From positions 1 to 8,852 of the forward strand of contig JABDEF010000057.1 in the NCBI GenBank assembly GCA_013287235.1: DNA of 8,852 nt. The letters run 5' to 3'. The notes under the pieces were generated by a model that did not search any database, was not told where the DNA came from, and was given only the letters and a program-made list of their open reading frames with translations. Positions 1-5,851 of the stretch are shown piece by piece; position 1 is the first letter of the stretch; every line of letters starts with the position of its first letter. A program made the position numbers and the translations under genes. This stretch comes from Gammaproteobacteria bacterium. Lineage in GTDB: Bacteria > Pseudomonadota > Gammaproteobacteria > DSM-16500.

Positions 1-237
1 TATTCACACATTAGTGCAATATTGCTATCTTATGATGGACACGTTTTCTATCCGGGACTCGATCAGTATACGGACATTACTTGGGAAAAATGTCGAAATG
101 ATTTCATATTAGTTCATAATCCATTTGCAAAAAAACCAATTCCCGTTGGTGTTTTTGATGTCTTATTGGAAGTTACTGCTAGCATTACTAGTAAAGAAAT
201 AACCTTAAATATGCTCAATCCACGGCTTCCACTTTGA
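1..237 (+). CDS. C-terminal fragment of an unidentified protein (5' end outside the window)
   Basis: The frame is open from the first base of the window to a TGA at 235-237, giving 78 visible residues and no start that must be the true one. A TTG at 22 is the first possible initiator inside the window, but it has no Shine-Dalgarno, and the open codons before it suggest that the gene simply runs in from outside. The residues are a mix of hydrophobic and aromatic ones, including YDGHVFYPGLDQY near the visible start and ITLNMLNPRLPL at the end. I do not recognise a family, signal peptide or membrane span. It converges on the recombinase gene, leaving 112 bp between the two stops, so it may be the chromosomal neighbour of the integrase-bearing block rather than part of it. 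Confidence 0.55.
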   Translation, partial: YSHISAILLSYDGHVFYPGLDQYTDITWEKCRNDFILVHNPFAKKPIPVGVFDVLLEVTASITSKEITLNMLNPRLPL

Positions 238-349
238 AAAGTGTGATAGTAGGTATTATCTACTACAAAAAATATAAATATTTATATATTCAATTAGTTA
301 ATATTTATATATTATTATTTATAGTAACTCAAGTAATATCTATCAAATT
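238..349. other. AT-rich convergent gap beside the recombinase, possible attachment or arm-site region
   Basis: This 112-bp gap lies between two convergent stops. It holds a 6-bp inverted repeat (TAGTAG / CTACTA, 7-nt loop, about 249-267) and a 14-bp direct repeat described separately. No canonical terminator is seen: neither strand has a T-run directly after the hairpin. Integrase attachment sites commonly lie next to the integrase gene, so this is the first place to look for one, but a single window cannot show the element ends. Confidence 0.3.
277..313. repeat. Two exact copies of a 14-bp direct repeat, AATATTTATATATT
   Basis: The 14-mer AATATTTATATATT occurs at 277-290 and again at 300-313, separated by 9 bp, so the period is 23 bp, roughly two helical turns. 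It lies 37 bp beyond the recombinase stop. Tyrosine recombinases often use short direct repeats as arm or accessory sites, but AT-rich DNA yields such repeats by chance more readily than balanced DNA. Confidence 0.5.
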
Positions 350-1573
350 TTAACTATCAACCAAAATAGGTTTATTTTTAGCAGAGCGGTGTCTTTCTCT
401 TAGCTCAACGTCAATATATTTATCAGTCGTAGCGCTTGAACTGTGTCCAGCATCATCGCGGACATGCTCACGCGGCCTGCATTTCACATCCTCAGAAATG
501 CCAGTATGGCGCAACCAGTGAACAGTCGCTTCATTTAAAGATTCGGCTTCTTCAAAATGTTTATCTTCATTAAGCCTTTTGATTGTGTGATCAAAACAAG
601 TTTGAACAACTTCTCGGATATAAGTAGTACTCTTTATGGGTCCTTTGCCTCTTGTTTTGGATAATAAAGGTGTTTTATCAGCAGCAGAGGGTAAGGTAGG
701 TAGTCCTAAATATTTTCGATATCGTTTTAATGCATTAAGCATCGCATTACTAACAGCAATTTGTCTTGCTTTATTTCCTTTGCCTACAGTTTTAAACCAC
801 CAATTTCCATCATGATCACGATAAAAATCACACATTTTTGGAAGCCAGCGATCACTTGCGGCTAATTCTGAAATACGCAAATACATGGAATAAAGCATGG
901 TCATAATAAATAAAGTTCGTTCATGTCTGTCCGAATCATTATTTGCCATATCAGTTGCCGTTTCTAGAACATATTCCCATTGCAATGGTGTGAGACGTCG
1001 AATTTGTGTTTGATTTTGTTGTTTACGAATAAATTTACTTTTCTGCCTAATCAAAGCAACAGGATTCATGAAAACATATTCTTCTTGAAGCAGATAATTG
1101 AAAAAAGTGCTCAGGATTGCAAATAATTCTTTGATTGCTCCTTCTGATAATTCAAATTGATCGATTTCAATTATTTTCCCTTGCCGATGTGCAGATTTAG
1201 AAAGAGTAATAACGAAAGGGCGCCAATCTGAATTAGGTACACGCGCTCCTTTTTTATCAATAAATCTTGGCGCTTTTTTAATACCTATCCATGATTTAGG
1301 CGGGTGCTGGCAAAATCGTATAAACTGCTCAATATGCTCGCGCTTAATTTGCTTTAATGAAATATTTGAGATATGTCTACACCATTGCAGTAAACGTTCT
1401 ATCTCTCTTCGATAAGAATTAAATGTGCCCAAACTTCCTTTATAGCATTTCAAAAATTTTAATGCATGACAAGTATCATCATAATAAATATCATCGTTGG
1501 GTAATTTTATAATAATTGTGTTATCAATATGCTTTAATGAATCAAATAATGATAGTGGAGAATTTTTACCCAT
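350..1573 (-). CDS. Tyrosine recombinase / phage-type integrase (XerD-like)
   Basis: A site-specific DNA recombinase of about 407 residues, cutting and rejoining DNA through a tyrosine. In this numbering the catalytic set is complete: Arg233 in YLRISEL, Lys265/Lys268 in GKGNK, His352 and Arg355 in HWLRH, His377 in AGH, and the nucleophile Tyr386 in TTDKYID. The N-terminal half has a core-binding, SAM-like domain (SYRREIERLLQWCR), followed by a PPKSWIG...DWRPF segment that I associate with a subgroup of accessory-region integrases. I place the start at the ATG at 1573, 10 bp after the preceding stop, with AGGG 8 nt upstream. A GTG at 1651 would lengthen it by 26 residues but overlap the upstream gene by 68 bp. 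It is the last gene of the five-gene block, which is unusual because integrases normally have their own promoter. Family assignment is firm; the target site is unknown. Confidence 0.93.
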   Translation of the reverse strand: MGKNSPLSLFDSLKHIDNTIIIKLPNDDIYYDDTCHALKFLKCYKGSLGTFNSYRREIERLLQWCRHISNISLKQIKREHIEQFIRFCQHPPKSWIGIKKAPRFIDKKGARVPNSDWRPFVITLSKSAHRQGKIIEIDQFELSEGAIKELFAILSTFFNYLLQEEYVFMNPVALIRQKSKFIRKQQNQTQIRRLTPLQWEYVLETATDMANNDSDRHERTLFIMTMLYSMYLRISELAASDRWLPKMCDFYRDHDGNWWFKTVGKGNKARQIAVSNAMLNALKRYRKYLGLPTLPSAADKTPLLSKTRGKGPIKSTTYIREVVQTCFDHTIKRLNEDKHFEEAESLNEATVHWLRHTGISEDVKCRPREHVRDDAGHSSSATTDKYIDVELRERHRSAKNKPILVDS

Positions 1574-1583
1574 TTCTAAATCC

Positions 1584-1784
1584 CTATTTTTCTTTCTCGA
1601 TCGGTATTTGCTCTGGTGGTATCCAAACAATTTTATTATCACGCCATTCACATATCGGATTACCTGCTTGTTTATGTTTCATTAAAGCAGCTTTTATTCC
1701 AGCTTGAATAATCTTAGTAACTTTTTTTGAATCATTAAGAATTTTTGAAATATTATCATCATTTAATTTAGGTTTATTTGTCAT
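1584..1784 (-). CDS. Small protein, probable partner or antitoxin of the zeta-like kinase
   Basis: A 66-residue basic protein. The N-terminal part looks helical (KLNDDNISKILNDSKKVTK) and leads into a helix (QAGIKAALMKHKQAGNPI) and a short WRDNKIVWIPPEQI segment. From memory, small proteins with a GNPI...WRxGKIVxIPPEEI pattern commonly sit next to zeta-like kinases of the COG4185 type and are taken to be their antitoxin. Its ATG at 1784 lies inside the last codons of the kinase gene in the string ATGACAAATAA, an 11-bp overlap, and GGAG lies 7 nt upstream. A longer frame reaching back to 1838 is possible but has no matching ribosome site. There is no recognisable DNA-binding fold, so control of the operon by this protein is not shown. 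The gene is likely real; the antitoxin role is inferred. Confidence 0.72.
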   Translation of the reverse strand: MTNKPKLNDDNISKILNDSKKVTKIIQAGIKAALMKHKQAGNPICEWRDNKIVWIPPEQIPIEKEK

Positions 1785-2355
1785 AATAGGTCTCCAAGAG
1801 CTGCGCCCACACGTTTTTGTTTTCAACAGTAAAATCATTATGGTTTATATTAGAGGCAATTAGAGAAAGCTGATCAGCATTTGAATTATCGTAAAATTGC
1901 CATGAATCAGCTAGCGGTTTATAGAGATTAAAAAAATTTTTTAATCCTGAAACATAACGGCGTTTAATTGTTTGCTCAGGAACAGAATGTCCCCCATTTT
2001 TTACACGTTCTTTAACGCGAAAAATAGCAAGTTCTGCGTTTTTCAACCATAAGAATATAAGATGAAATTGGTAACCTTGTTTCTTTAATCGAGGTATCCA
2101 CATGGCAAATGTGCGGCTTGATAGCGTCGTTTCGAATGCAAAATTGATTTTTTGTTCAGCAAGTGAATGTATCCTATCCAACATAATACGACCTGCTTGT
2201 ATAGCGGCTTTTTCTGGTTGGAAAGCACAGAGTCCTTGAGCAATGACATCAGCATTCACAAAATTATCAACATGCAGCGAATCTTGTAATAAAGCAGGGG
2301 CTGCTGTTGTTTTCCCTGATCCATTGGATCCCGCAATGATTATTAAATGAGGCAT
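1774..2355 (-). CDS. Zeta-toxin-like P-loop kinase (COG4185 type)
   Basis: A 193-residue P-loop NTPase of the zeta-toxin / predicted ABC-type ATPase group. Visible motifs are Walker A GSNGSGKT (residues 9-16), NADVIAQGL with the likely catalytic Asp36, FETTLSS (75-80), and the conserved arginine-rich block RVKERVKNGGHSVP followed by RRY (113-134), which would position phosphates. Classical zeta toxins phosphorylate UDP-N-acetylglucosamine and block cell-wall synthesis; chromosomal relatives of this shorter type are less well defined and may act on other nucleotides or sugars. The ATG at 2355 is 4 bp after the upstream stop, and AGGA within that gene's last codons serves as ribosome site, so the two are translationally coupled. 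It overlaps the small downstream gene by 11 bp. All motif residues are intact and the length is normal. Family assignment is strong; toxicity and substrate are not shown. Confidence 0.9.
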   Translation of the reverse strand: MPHLIIIAGSNGSGKTTAAPALLQDSLHVDNFVNADVIAQGLCAFQPEKAAIQAGRIMLDRIHSLAEQKINFAFETTLSSRTFAMWIPRLKKQGYQFHLIFLWLKNAELAIFRVKERVKNGGHSVPEQTIKRRYVSGLKNFFNLYKPLADSWQFYDNSNADQLSLIASNINHNDFTVENKNVWAQLLETYYDK

Positions 2356-2359
2356 TTTT

Positions 2360-3337
2360 TTATCCTATGGGACGATTATAAATAAAATTCTCAAGATTTC
2401 TTCGCGCTGTTTTGTCAGACGGTAGAAAAAGGAGGGCCTTTTCCCATGCTGACTTTGCTTTGACTAAATCACCCATTGCATGGAAGGTTGTACCTAAATT
2501 ATTATAAGTCTCATTAAGATGATAATGATCCGATGCCGGATAATAGGCAATAGCTGATTCATAAGCTTTGATTGCACCATCGAGTTCACCTTGTTCCTTC
2601 AACGTCAGGCCACGAATATAGTATGCTCTCGGGTGCTTAGGATTCATTTCTAAACATTTGTCGAGAATGGCTTCACTCTTTTCTTGATCAAAGTAACTAT
2701 AAACAATAGATTCTCTACATAATACTTCAGCTGTTTCGCCAGCAATCGATTTAGCTTGATCAATCCATTTGATGGCTTCTGAAAAATGACCATCTTCTGC
2801 AGCTATCATTGCTTCTGTGATTTCACGTAATATTTTCTTACAACAAAATTTATATTTTTTTCCAGATGCACACGAACAAGGGTCATAACTATCTGGAAGA
2901 AAATGTTTGGCGCTTTCATTTTCAAGTTCGTCTGTATTATCGTTGAGATTTGCATAACCTATAGTAGAGGGTGAATAAAAATGTTCGCCAAATGATTGCT
3001 TCAATGGTGTAACTAGTTCTTCGAGATAAACGGCAGGTACTGATTCAAATTGAATATTTAAATTTGTTGCTGATTCATTTAAAAATGGTTCAGCAGGATC
3101 TCCTTTAGTTAAAATAAGACGACGAGGAAGGTATCCTGTTTCTTTTTTTGCTTGCTGCAAAAGCATATTTGCTTTTGCTTGCGAAAGCTCAGTTTCGACT
3201 GTTTCAAAGGTAATAACCGTTCCGTAAGGTAGCTCCATTACCATGTAAGTATCCACGGGTTGATCTTTTACTTGGAAATCAACTCTAAAAATTAGCCAAG
3301 CCTCTTCCGGAGAAAAATCATTAAATTTATATTTCAT
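2360..3337 (-). CDS. SEC-C motif and TPR-repeat protein
   Basis: A soluble protein of 325 residues from the ATG at 3337. Numbered from a TTG seven codons upstream (3358), it has an N-terminal alpha/beta region (10-135) ending in a GYLPRRLILTKGDP...VPAVYLEEL stretch, an acidic linker, a SEC-C zinc-binding motif (DPCSCASGKKYKFCC, Cys161, Cys163, Cys172, Cys173), then three TPR-like repeats (about 210-243, 244-275 and 284-315, with PRAYYIRGLTLKEQGELDGA typical). SEC-C motifs bind zinc and mediate protein contacts, as at the SecA tail; TPRs are scaffolds. It probably joins partners rather than catalysing a reaction. It lies 34 bp after the coiled-coil gene (13 bp if TTG is used) and 4 bp before the kinase gene. 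Neither start has a strong Shine-Dalgarno, so it may depend on coupling. Domain calls are firm, function unknown. Confidence 0.88.
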   Translation of the reverse strand: MKYKFNDFSPEEAWLIFRVDFQVKDQPVDTYMVMELPYGTVITFETVETELSQAKANMLLQQAKKETGYLPRRLILTKGDPAEPFLNESATNLNIQFESVPAVYLEELVTPLKQSFGEHFYSPSTIGYANLNDNTDELENESAKHFLPDSYDPCSCASGKKYKFCCKKILREITEAMIAAEDGHFSEAIKWIDQAKSIAGETAEVLCRESIVYSYFDQEKSEAILDKCLEMNPKHPRAYYIRGLTLKEQGELDGAIKAYESAIAYYPASDHYHLNETYNNLGTTFHAMGDLVKAKSAWEKALLFLPSDKTARRNLENFIYNRPIG

Positions 3338-3371
3338 TGAATATCTACCGTAATTCAAGCAATAATCACAA

Positions 3372-4142
3372 TCATCTTTTAAACGTATATTTAGTAGTTT
3401 TACAAAAATCTTCTATAAAATCTGAAAGGTTAATTGTTGCTGGAGAACCTTTAGTTCCTTTAAGAAAGTCATAGATGGGTCTATTAAAAAATAACCTGTA
3501 TTCTTTTGAGAATTTTAGTTGTAATTCCGTCAATATCTTATCATTTTCTATTTCAAATTCCTTATCCAGCGCTCTGAACAATCCAGAATATGATGGGATT
3601 TCATTCTTTAATTGTTGTATTTCTTTTTTTAATTTCCTAATTTCTTTTTCTACAGCAGTTTCTTCATCAGAGCGAGTTTTTGCTTCCTGTAATTGAGAGT
3701 AGTAAGTCATCGCATATTTAGTATATGTTTGCAGTAAATTCAATTGCGAAATATAATCACGCTGACATTTTTGAAGTATCTTATAAAATTCTTGAAAGCT
3801 TGTTTCATTCTTTTCAAATCCAATAAATCGCAGTTTCAAACAAAGCTTAGTGAGAAGAGAAGCTGCATTTTGAAAATTAATTTGGATATCAAATGTTAAA
3901 AGACGTGGTGGCGTTAGCTGGATAAGAGCATTCCATTTCTCAGTTATTTCTTCGCTCATTTTTTTTGCTAACTTTATTTTATCAGAAGTGAGCTTTGTTT
4001 CTTTTGAAAATGGTTCTAATGAAGGAATATATTTAAAATATATAGATTGGGAATCAATACTTTTTATTTCCTGCATTAGAACACAATTATTAAATTCTTC
4101 CTTAGTGATTTTTTCAACATACGATCTGTACCTTTGCTGCAT
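3372..4142 (-). CDS. Coiled-coil protein of unknown function, first gene of the block
   Basis: A 256-residue, lysine- and glutamate-rich, mostly helical protein that I do not recognise. A strong coiled-coil stretch is visible at about residues 147-185 (VEKEIRKLKKEIQQLKNEI, heptad-like leucines and isoleucines). There is no signal peptide, membrane span or catalytic motif. A middle region (75-110) with PPRLLTFDIQINF looks more beta-like. The ATG at 4142 has AGGAG 6 nt upstream, the best ribosome site in this block. It follows the promoter-operator at 4216-4247 through a leader of about 70 nt and is followed closely by the SEC-C/TPR gene, so the two are likely co-expressed and may interact. It could be a scaffold, sensor or regulator; nothing in the sequence decides between these. 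Confidence 0.82.
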   Translation of the reverse strand: MQQRYRSYVEKITKEEFNNCVLMQEIKSIDSQSIYFKYIPSLEPFSKETKLTSDKIKLAKKMSEEITEKWNALIQLTPPRLLTFDIQINFQNAASLLTKLCLKLRFIGFEKNETSFQEFYKILQKCQRDYISQLNLLQTYTKYAMTYYSQLQEAKTRSDEETAVEKEIRKLKKEIQQLKNEIPSYSGLFRALDKEFEIENDKILTELQLKFSKEYRLFFNRPIYDFLKGTKGSPATINLSDFIEDFCKTTKYTFKR

Positions 4143-4212
4143 CAGGCGCTCCTAATTTTTTTACAAATTAAATAAAAATGATTGCTCAGCCAACCCCTCC
4201 TTTTTTTTACTA
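4143..4212 (-). promoter_or_regulatory. Leader of the five-gene block with a second, unused ribosome-site-like sequence
   Basis: The inferred leader is about 70 nt. Besides the AGGAG (4149-4153) serving the coiled-coil gene, it holds A8 followed by GGAGGGG near its start (about 4194-4208). No ATG follows that sequence at a usable distance, and the only TTG is 2 nt away, too close. It may be an anti-Shine-Dalgarno-pairing or RNA-protein site, or simply chance. Confidence 0.35.
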
Positions 4213-4215
4213 TCT

Positions 4216-4247
4216 GTGATTATCCAAATAATCACGGTTATTGTCAA
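4216..4247 (-). promoter_or_regulatory. Sigma70-type promoter with overlapping palindromic operator
   Basis: On the minus strand TTGACA (4242-4247) and GATAAT (4219-4224) are separated by exactly 17 bp, close to the sigma70 consensus. A perfect palindrome, GTGATTAT-TTGG-ATAATCAC (4216-4235), overlaps the -10 and the downstream half of the spacer, where a bound dimer would block RNA polymerase. Transcription would start near 4212 and read the coiled-coil gene and the genes after it. The palindrome is not followed by a T-run in either direction, so it is better read as an operator than as a terminator. Confidence 0.75.
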
Positions 4248-4292
4248 TATTAGTTTGGTGGTTTCAACTCGCTAATGCAACCTCTCTTATTA

Positions 4293-4769
4293 TTATACCC
4301 CACGAGCAATTAAAATCGCTTCGTCAGCAGAATATAAATCTTTTATTACCGCTATTTCTTCAGCGCCCAAGGCTTTTTCATACAATGACTTAGCAGTATT
4401 ATCAGTGCGAGTTGAGATTAAAATAGCCTTTAAAGAAGAATTATTGCCTTCCAGATAGCCTTTAATAAGTTCTACAGATTTTTTTATTAATAAGAATCCA
4501 ATTCCGTTTTTCTGATTGTTTTTTAATACGGCAATTTGTTCAAGCTCCATAACAGATTGCTGACGAAATCCACTTTTTTGAATCCATTGAATATAGCCAA
4601 TGATTTTATCTTTTTCATCTCGAGCCACATATATCATTATTCTGGGAAAAGCAGCGAAATTGCAGCTTATCCATTTTAATGAATCCTTTTGTCGTGGAAA
4701 CCCTTCTGAGTGAACGCGTGCAACTGCACCAATATCATCGCGATGCATGGGTAAAACAATAACTGGCAA
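4293..4769 (-). CDS. GNAT-family N-acetyltransferase
   Basis: A 158-residue acetyltransferase using acetyl-CoA; the acceptor is not evident. The GNAT fold is visible: beta1 VIVLPMHRDDIGAVARVH (3-20), beta strands around IMIYVA (44-49) and IIGYIQWI (56-63), motif A ELEQIAVLKNNQKNGIG (75-91) with the pyrophosphate-binding QKNGIG loop, and motif B around NTAKSLYEK (124-132). I keep the TTG start at 4769 because AGGAG lies 6 nt upstream and beta1 begins at once; the first ATG, seven codons later, would remove that strand. It starts only 15 bp after the IS30 transposase stop and ends 150 bp before the next gene's start. Its own promoter is not evident, so it may depend on read-through from the IS. 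It could acetylate a ribosomal protein, a small molecule or a toxin. Confidence 0.85.
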   Translation of the reverse strand: MPVIVLPMHRDDIGAVARVHSEGFPRQKDSLKWISCNFAAFPRIMIYVARDEKDKIIGYIQWIQKSGFRQQSVMELEQIAVLKNNQKNGIGFLLIKKSVELIKGYLEGNNSSLKAILISTRTDNTAKSLYEKALGAEEIAVIKDLYSADEAILIARGV

Positions 4770-4775
4770 ATTTGA

Positions 4776-4780
4776 CTCCT
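4776..4780 (-). promoter_or_regulatory. Ribosome site of the GNAT gene, close to or inside the IS30 end
   Basis: AGGAG lies 6 nt before the TTG at 4769 and only a few bases after the transposase stop (4785-4787). This is where the left terminal repeat of the IS should be, so the IS end may provide the ribosome site. Confidence 0.6.
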
Positions 4781-4784
4781 AAAT

Positions 4785-5750
4785 TTATTTGAAGAAAATT
4801 TCATTTGGTGATTTATAACCTAATGTCTTACGTGGTCTATTATTCAATTTGCTGGTTATTATAGCAAGATCTTCATCTGTGATATCTGTAAATTCGGAAG
4901 ATTTTTTAAGGTATTGCCGAACTAACCCATTTGTATTTTCGTTAAGTCCTCTTTCCCATGATGAATATGGATGTGCAAAATAAAATGCAGTATTTAACGC
5001 AGCACTAACATCTTCATGTTCAGCAAACTCGGTTCCATTATCTGAAGTTATTGTATGAATATTATTTTTATATAGAGTAAGGGCTTCAATTAATGCGTTT
5101 TTGGTTAACTCACTAGTTTTATATTTAAGTTTTCGAAGTATTGTGAATTTTGTGGCCCTGTCAACAATCGATAACACAGCTCCTTTATGATTCTTGCCAA
5201 TGATAGTGTCAATTTCCCAATCCCCAACTCGACATTTTTCATCAACAATTTTCGGGCGATCATCTATCATTGTTCGATTTTTTATAGGCGATCTGGTGTA
5301 GTTGCTGCCGTAACGTTTTCTATATTTTTTGCTTTTATGACGTAAATGTTTATAAAGTTCACCGCCATTGTTTTTATCATCCATGAGAAATTGGTAAATA
5401 CGCTCATGGCTAATTGAAAATAAATTCCATCTTATAGCATAGCCTCGTATTTGTTCCGGACTCCAATCTTCAAGAATCTTTTGCGTTACAAACTCCTCAA
5501 CCTCCTTTGTAAATTTATAAAAATGGCGCTTAGCTTTTCGCCGAGAATCTGCATAACCTTGAGCATAGTCAGGTTTATACGTCCAATATCCTAAGCTTGT
5601 TCGCACAAATGTTAGATTGCGTTTAAATTCTCTTGAAATCGTTGATTTGTGAACCCCAACTTCATTTGCGATTTGATTTTGATTAAAGCCAGCTTTCCAA
5701 AGGGCTAAAATTTGACAACGTTTTAAGTAGTTAAGATGTGTATGAGACAT
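4785..5750 (-). CDS. IS30-family transposase
   Basis: A 321-residue transposase that moves its own IS by a copy-out, circle-type route known for the family. The N-terminal helix-turn-helix is seen in ILALWKAGFNQNQIANEVGV and STISREFKRN (residues 14-45). The catalytic core has the first Asp in DWEID (Asp181), the second in TSDNGTEF (Asp237) and Glu in WERGLNENTNGLVRQ (Glu271); the 33-residue spacing between the last two is the IS30 signature. The C-terminus NNRPRKTLGYKSPNEIFFK is typical but stops early, lacking the short tail many relatives encode inside the terminal repeat. The ATG at 5750 has GGAG 7 nt upstream. No frameshift or stop is present, so it is probably active or only recently silenced. 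It lies between the repeat-protein gene and the GNAT gene in the same orientation. Confidence 0.95.
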   Translation of the reverse strand: MSHTHLNYLKRCQILALWKAGFNQNQIANEVGVHKSTISREFKRNLTFVRTSLGYWTYKPDYAQGYADSRRKAKRHFYKFTKEVEEFVTQKILEDWSPEQIRGYAIRWNLFSISHERIYQFLMDDKNNGGELYKHLRHKSKKYRKRYGSNYTRSPIKNRTMIDDRPKIVDEKCRVGDWEIDTIIGKNHKGAVLSIVDRATKFTILRKLKYKTSELTKNALIEALTLYKNNIHTITSDNGTEFAEHEDVSAALNTAFYFAHPYSSWERGLNENTNGLVRQYLKKSSEFTDITDEDLAIITSKLNNRPRKTLGYKSPNEIFFK

Positions 5751-5775
5751 GCTGCAACTCCTTTTCCATAAGTAG

Positions 5776-5812
5776 AACCAGCTAGCATTAATATACTATC
5801 TGGTTAATTATA
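5776..5812 (-). promoter_or_regulatory. Transposase -10 element and leader stem-loop
   Basis: A perfect TATAAT (5807-5812) lies just inside the terminal repeat; a good -35 at standard spacing is not seen. Directly downstream, arms 5796-5805 and 5776-5785 pair at 9 of 10 positions (AACCAG / CTGGTT, then TAG / CTA with one mismatch) around a 10-nt loop. A transcript from this -10 would begin near 5800, within the first arm, so the full hairpin would form only in read-through RNA from outside. Confidence 0.5.
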
Positions 5813-5815
5813 GAT

Positions 5816-5845
5816 CAAATGTTGCATTTGAAATTTGAATCCAAG
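5816..5845 (-). repeat. IS30-type terminal inverted repeat (transposase upstream end)
   Basis: Read inward on the minus strand this 30-bp end is CTTGGATTCAA, eight bases of ATTTCAAA type, then TGCAACATTTG. It shares GATTCAA and AAyGCAACA at the same spacing with the terminal repeat of IS30 itself as I recall it. It defines the right boundary of the element 6 bp from the stop of the repeat-protein gene. Confidence 0.7.
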
Positions 5846-5851
5846 GAATTT

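Larger units (their letters stand above)
4770..5845 (-). mobile_element. IS30-family insertion sequence, right end clear, left end uncertain
   Basis: The element holds one DD33E transposase gene and, on the promoter side, an end that matches the IS30 terminal repeat pattern GATTCAA-N8-GCAACA (outer end near 5845). IS30 transposase genes usually run into the opposite terminal repeat, so the left end should lie near 4770-4785. There I see only a degenerate match (GACTCCTAAATTT against GATTCAAATTT). A 5-bp AATTT at 4769-4773 and 5847-5851 could be a target duplication, but AT-rich DNA and the usual 2-4 bp duplications of the family make this weak. The total of about 1.08 kb is normal for IS30 elements. 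Confidence 0.7.

Noticed and set aside
249..267. Hairpin TAGTAG / CTACTA read as a terminator between the convergent genes
   Set aside because: It is a short stem and neither strand has a T-run directly after it.
277..313. Direct repeats read as a CRISPR array
   Set aside because: There are only two 14-bp copies with a 9-bp spacer, and no cas genes are present.
1574..1651. Extended N-terminus of the recombinase from a GTG at 1651
   Set aside because: It would overlap the upstream gene by 68 bp and lacks a ribosome site, whereas the ATG at 1573 has AGGG at good distance.
1497..1707. Two overlapping short plus-strand frames opposite the recombinase start
   Set aside because: They lie antisense to well-supported coding sequence and have no motif or ribosome site.
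3475..3696. 73-codon plus-strand frame
   Set aside because: It is the complementary shadow of the coiled-coil gene; its Ser/Phe/Asn-rich content mirrors Lys/Glu codons on the other strand.
4216..4235. Palindrome read as a transcription terminator for the GNAT gene
   Set aside because: No T-run follows it on the minus strand, the stem is AT-rich, and it coincides with a well-spaced -35 and -10.
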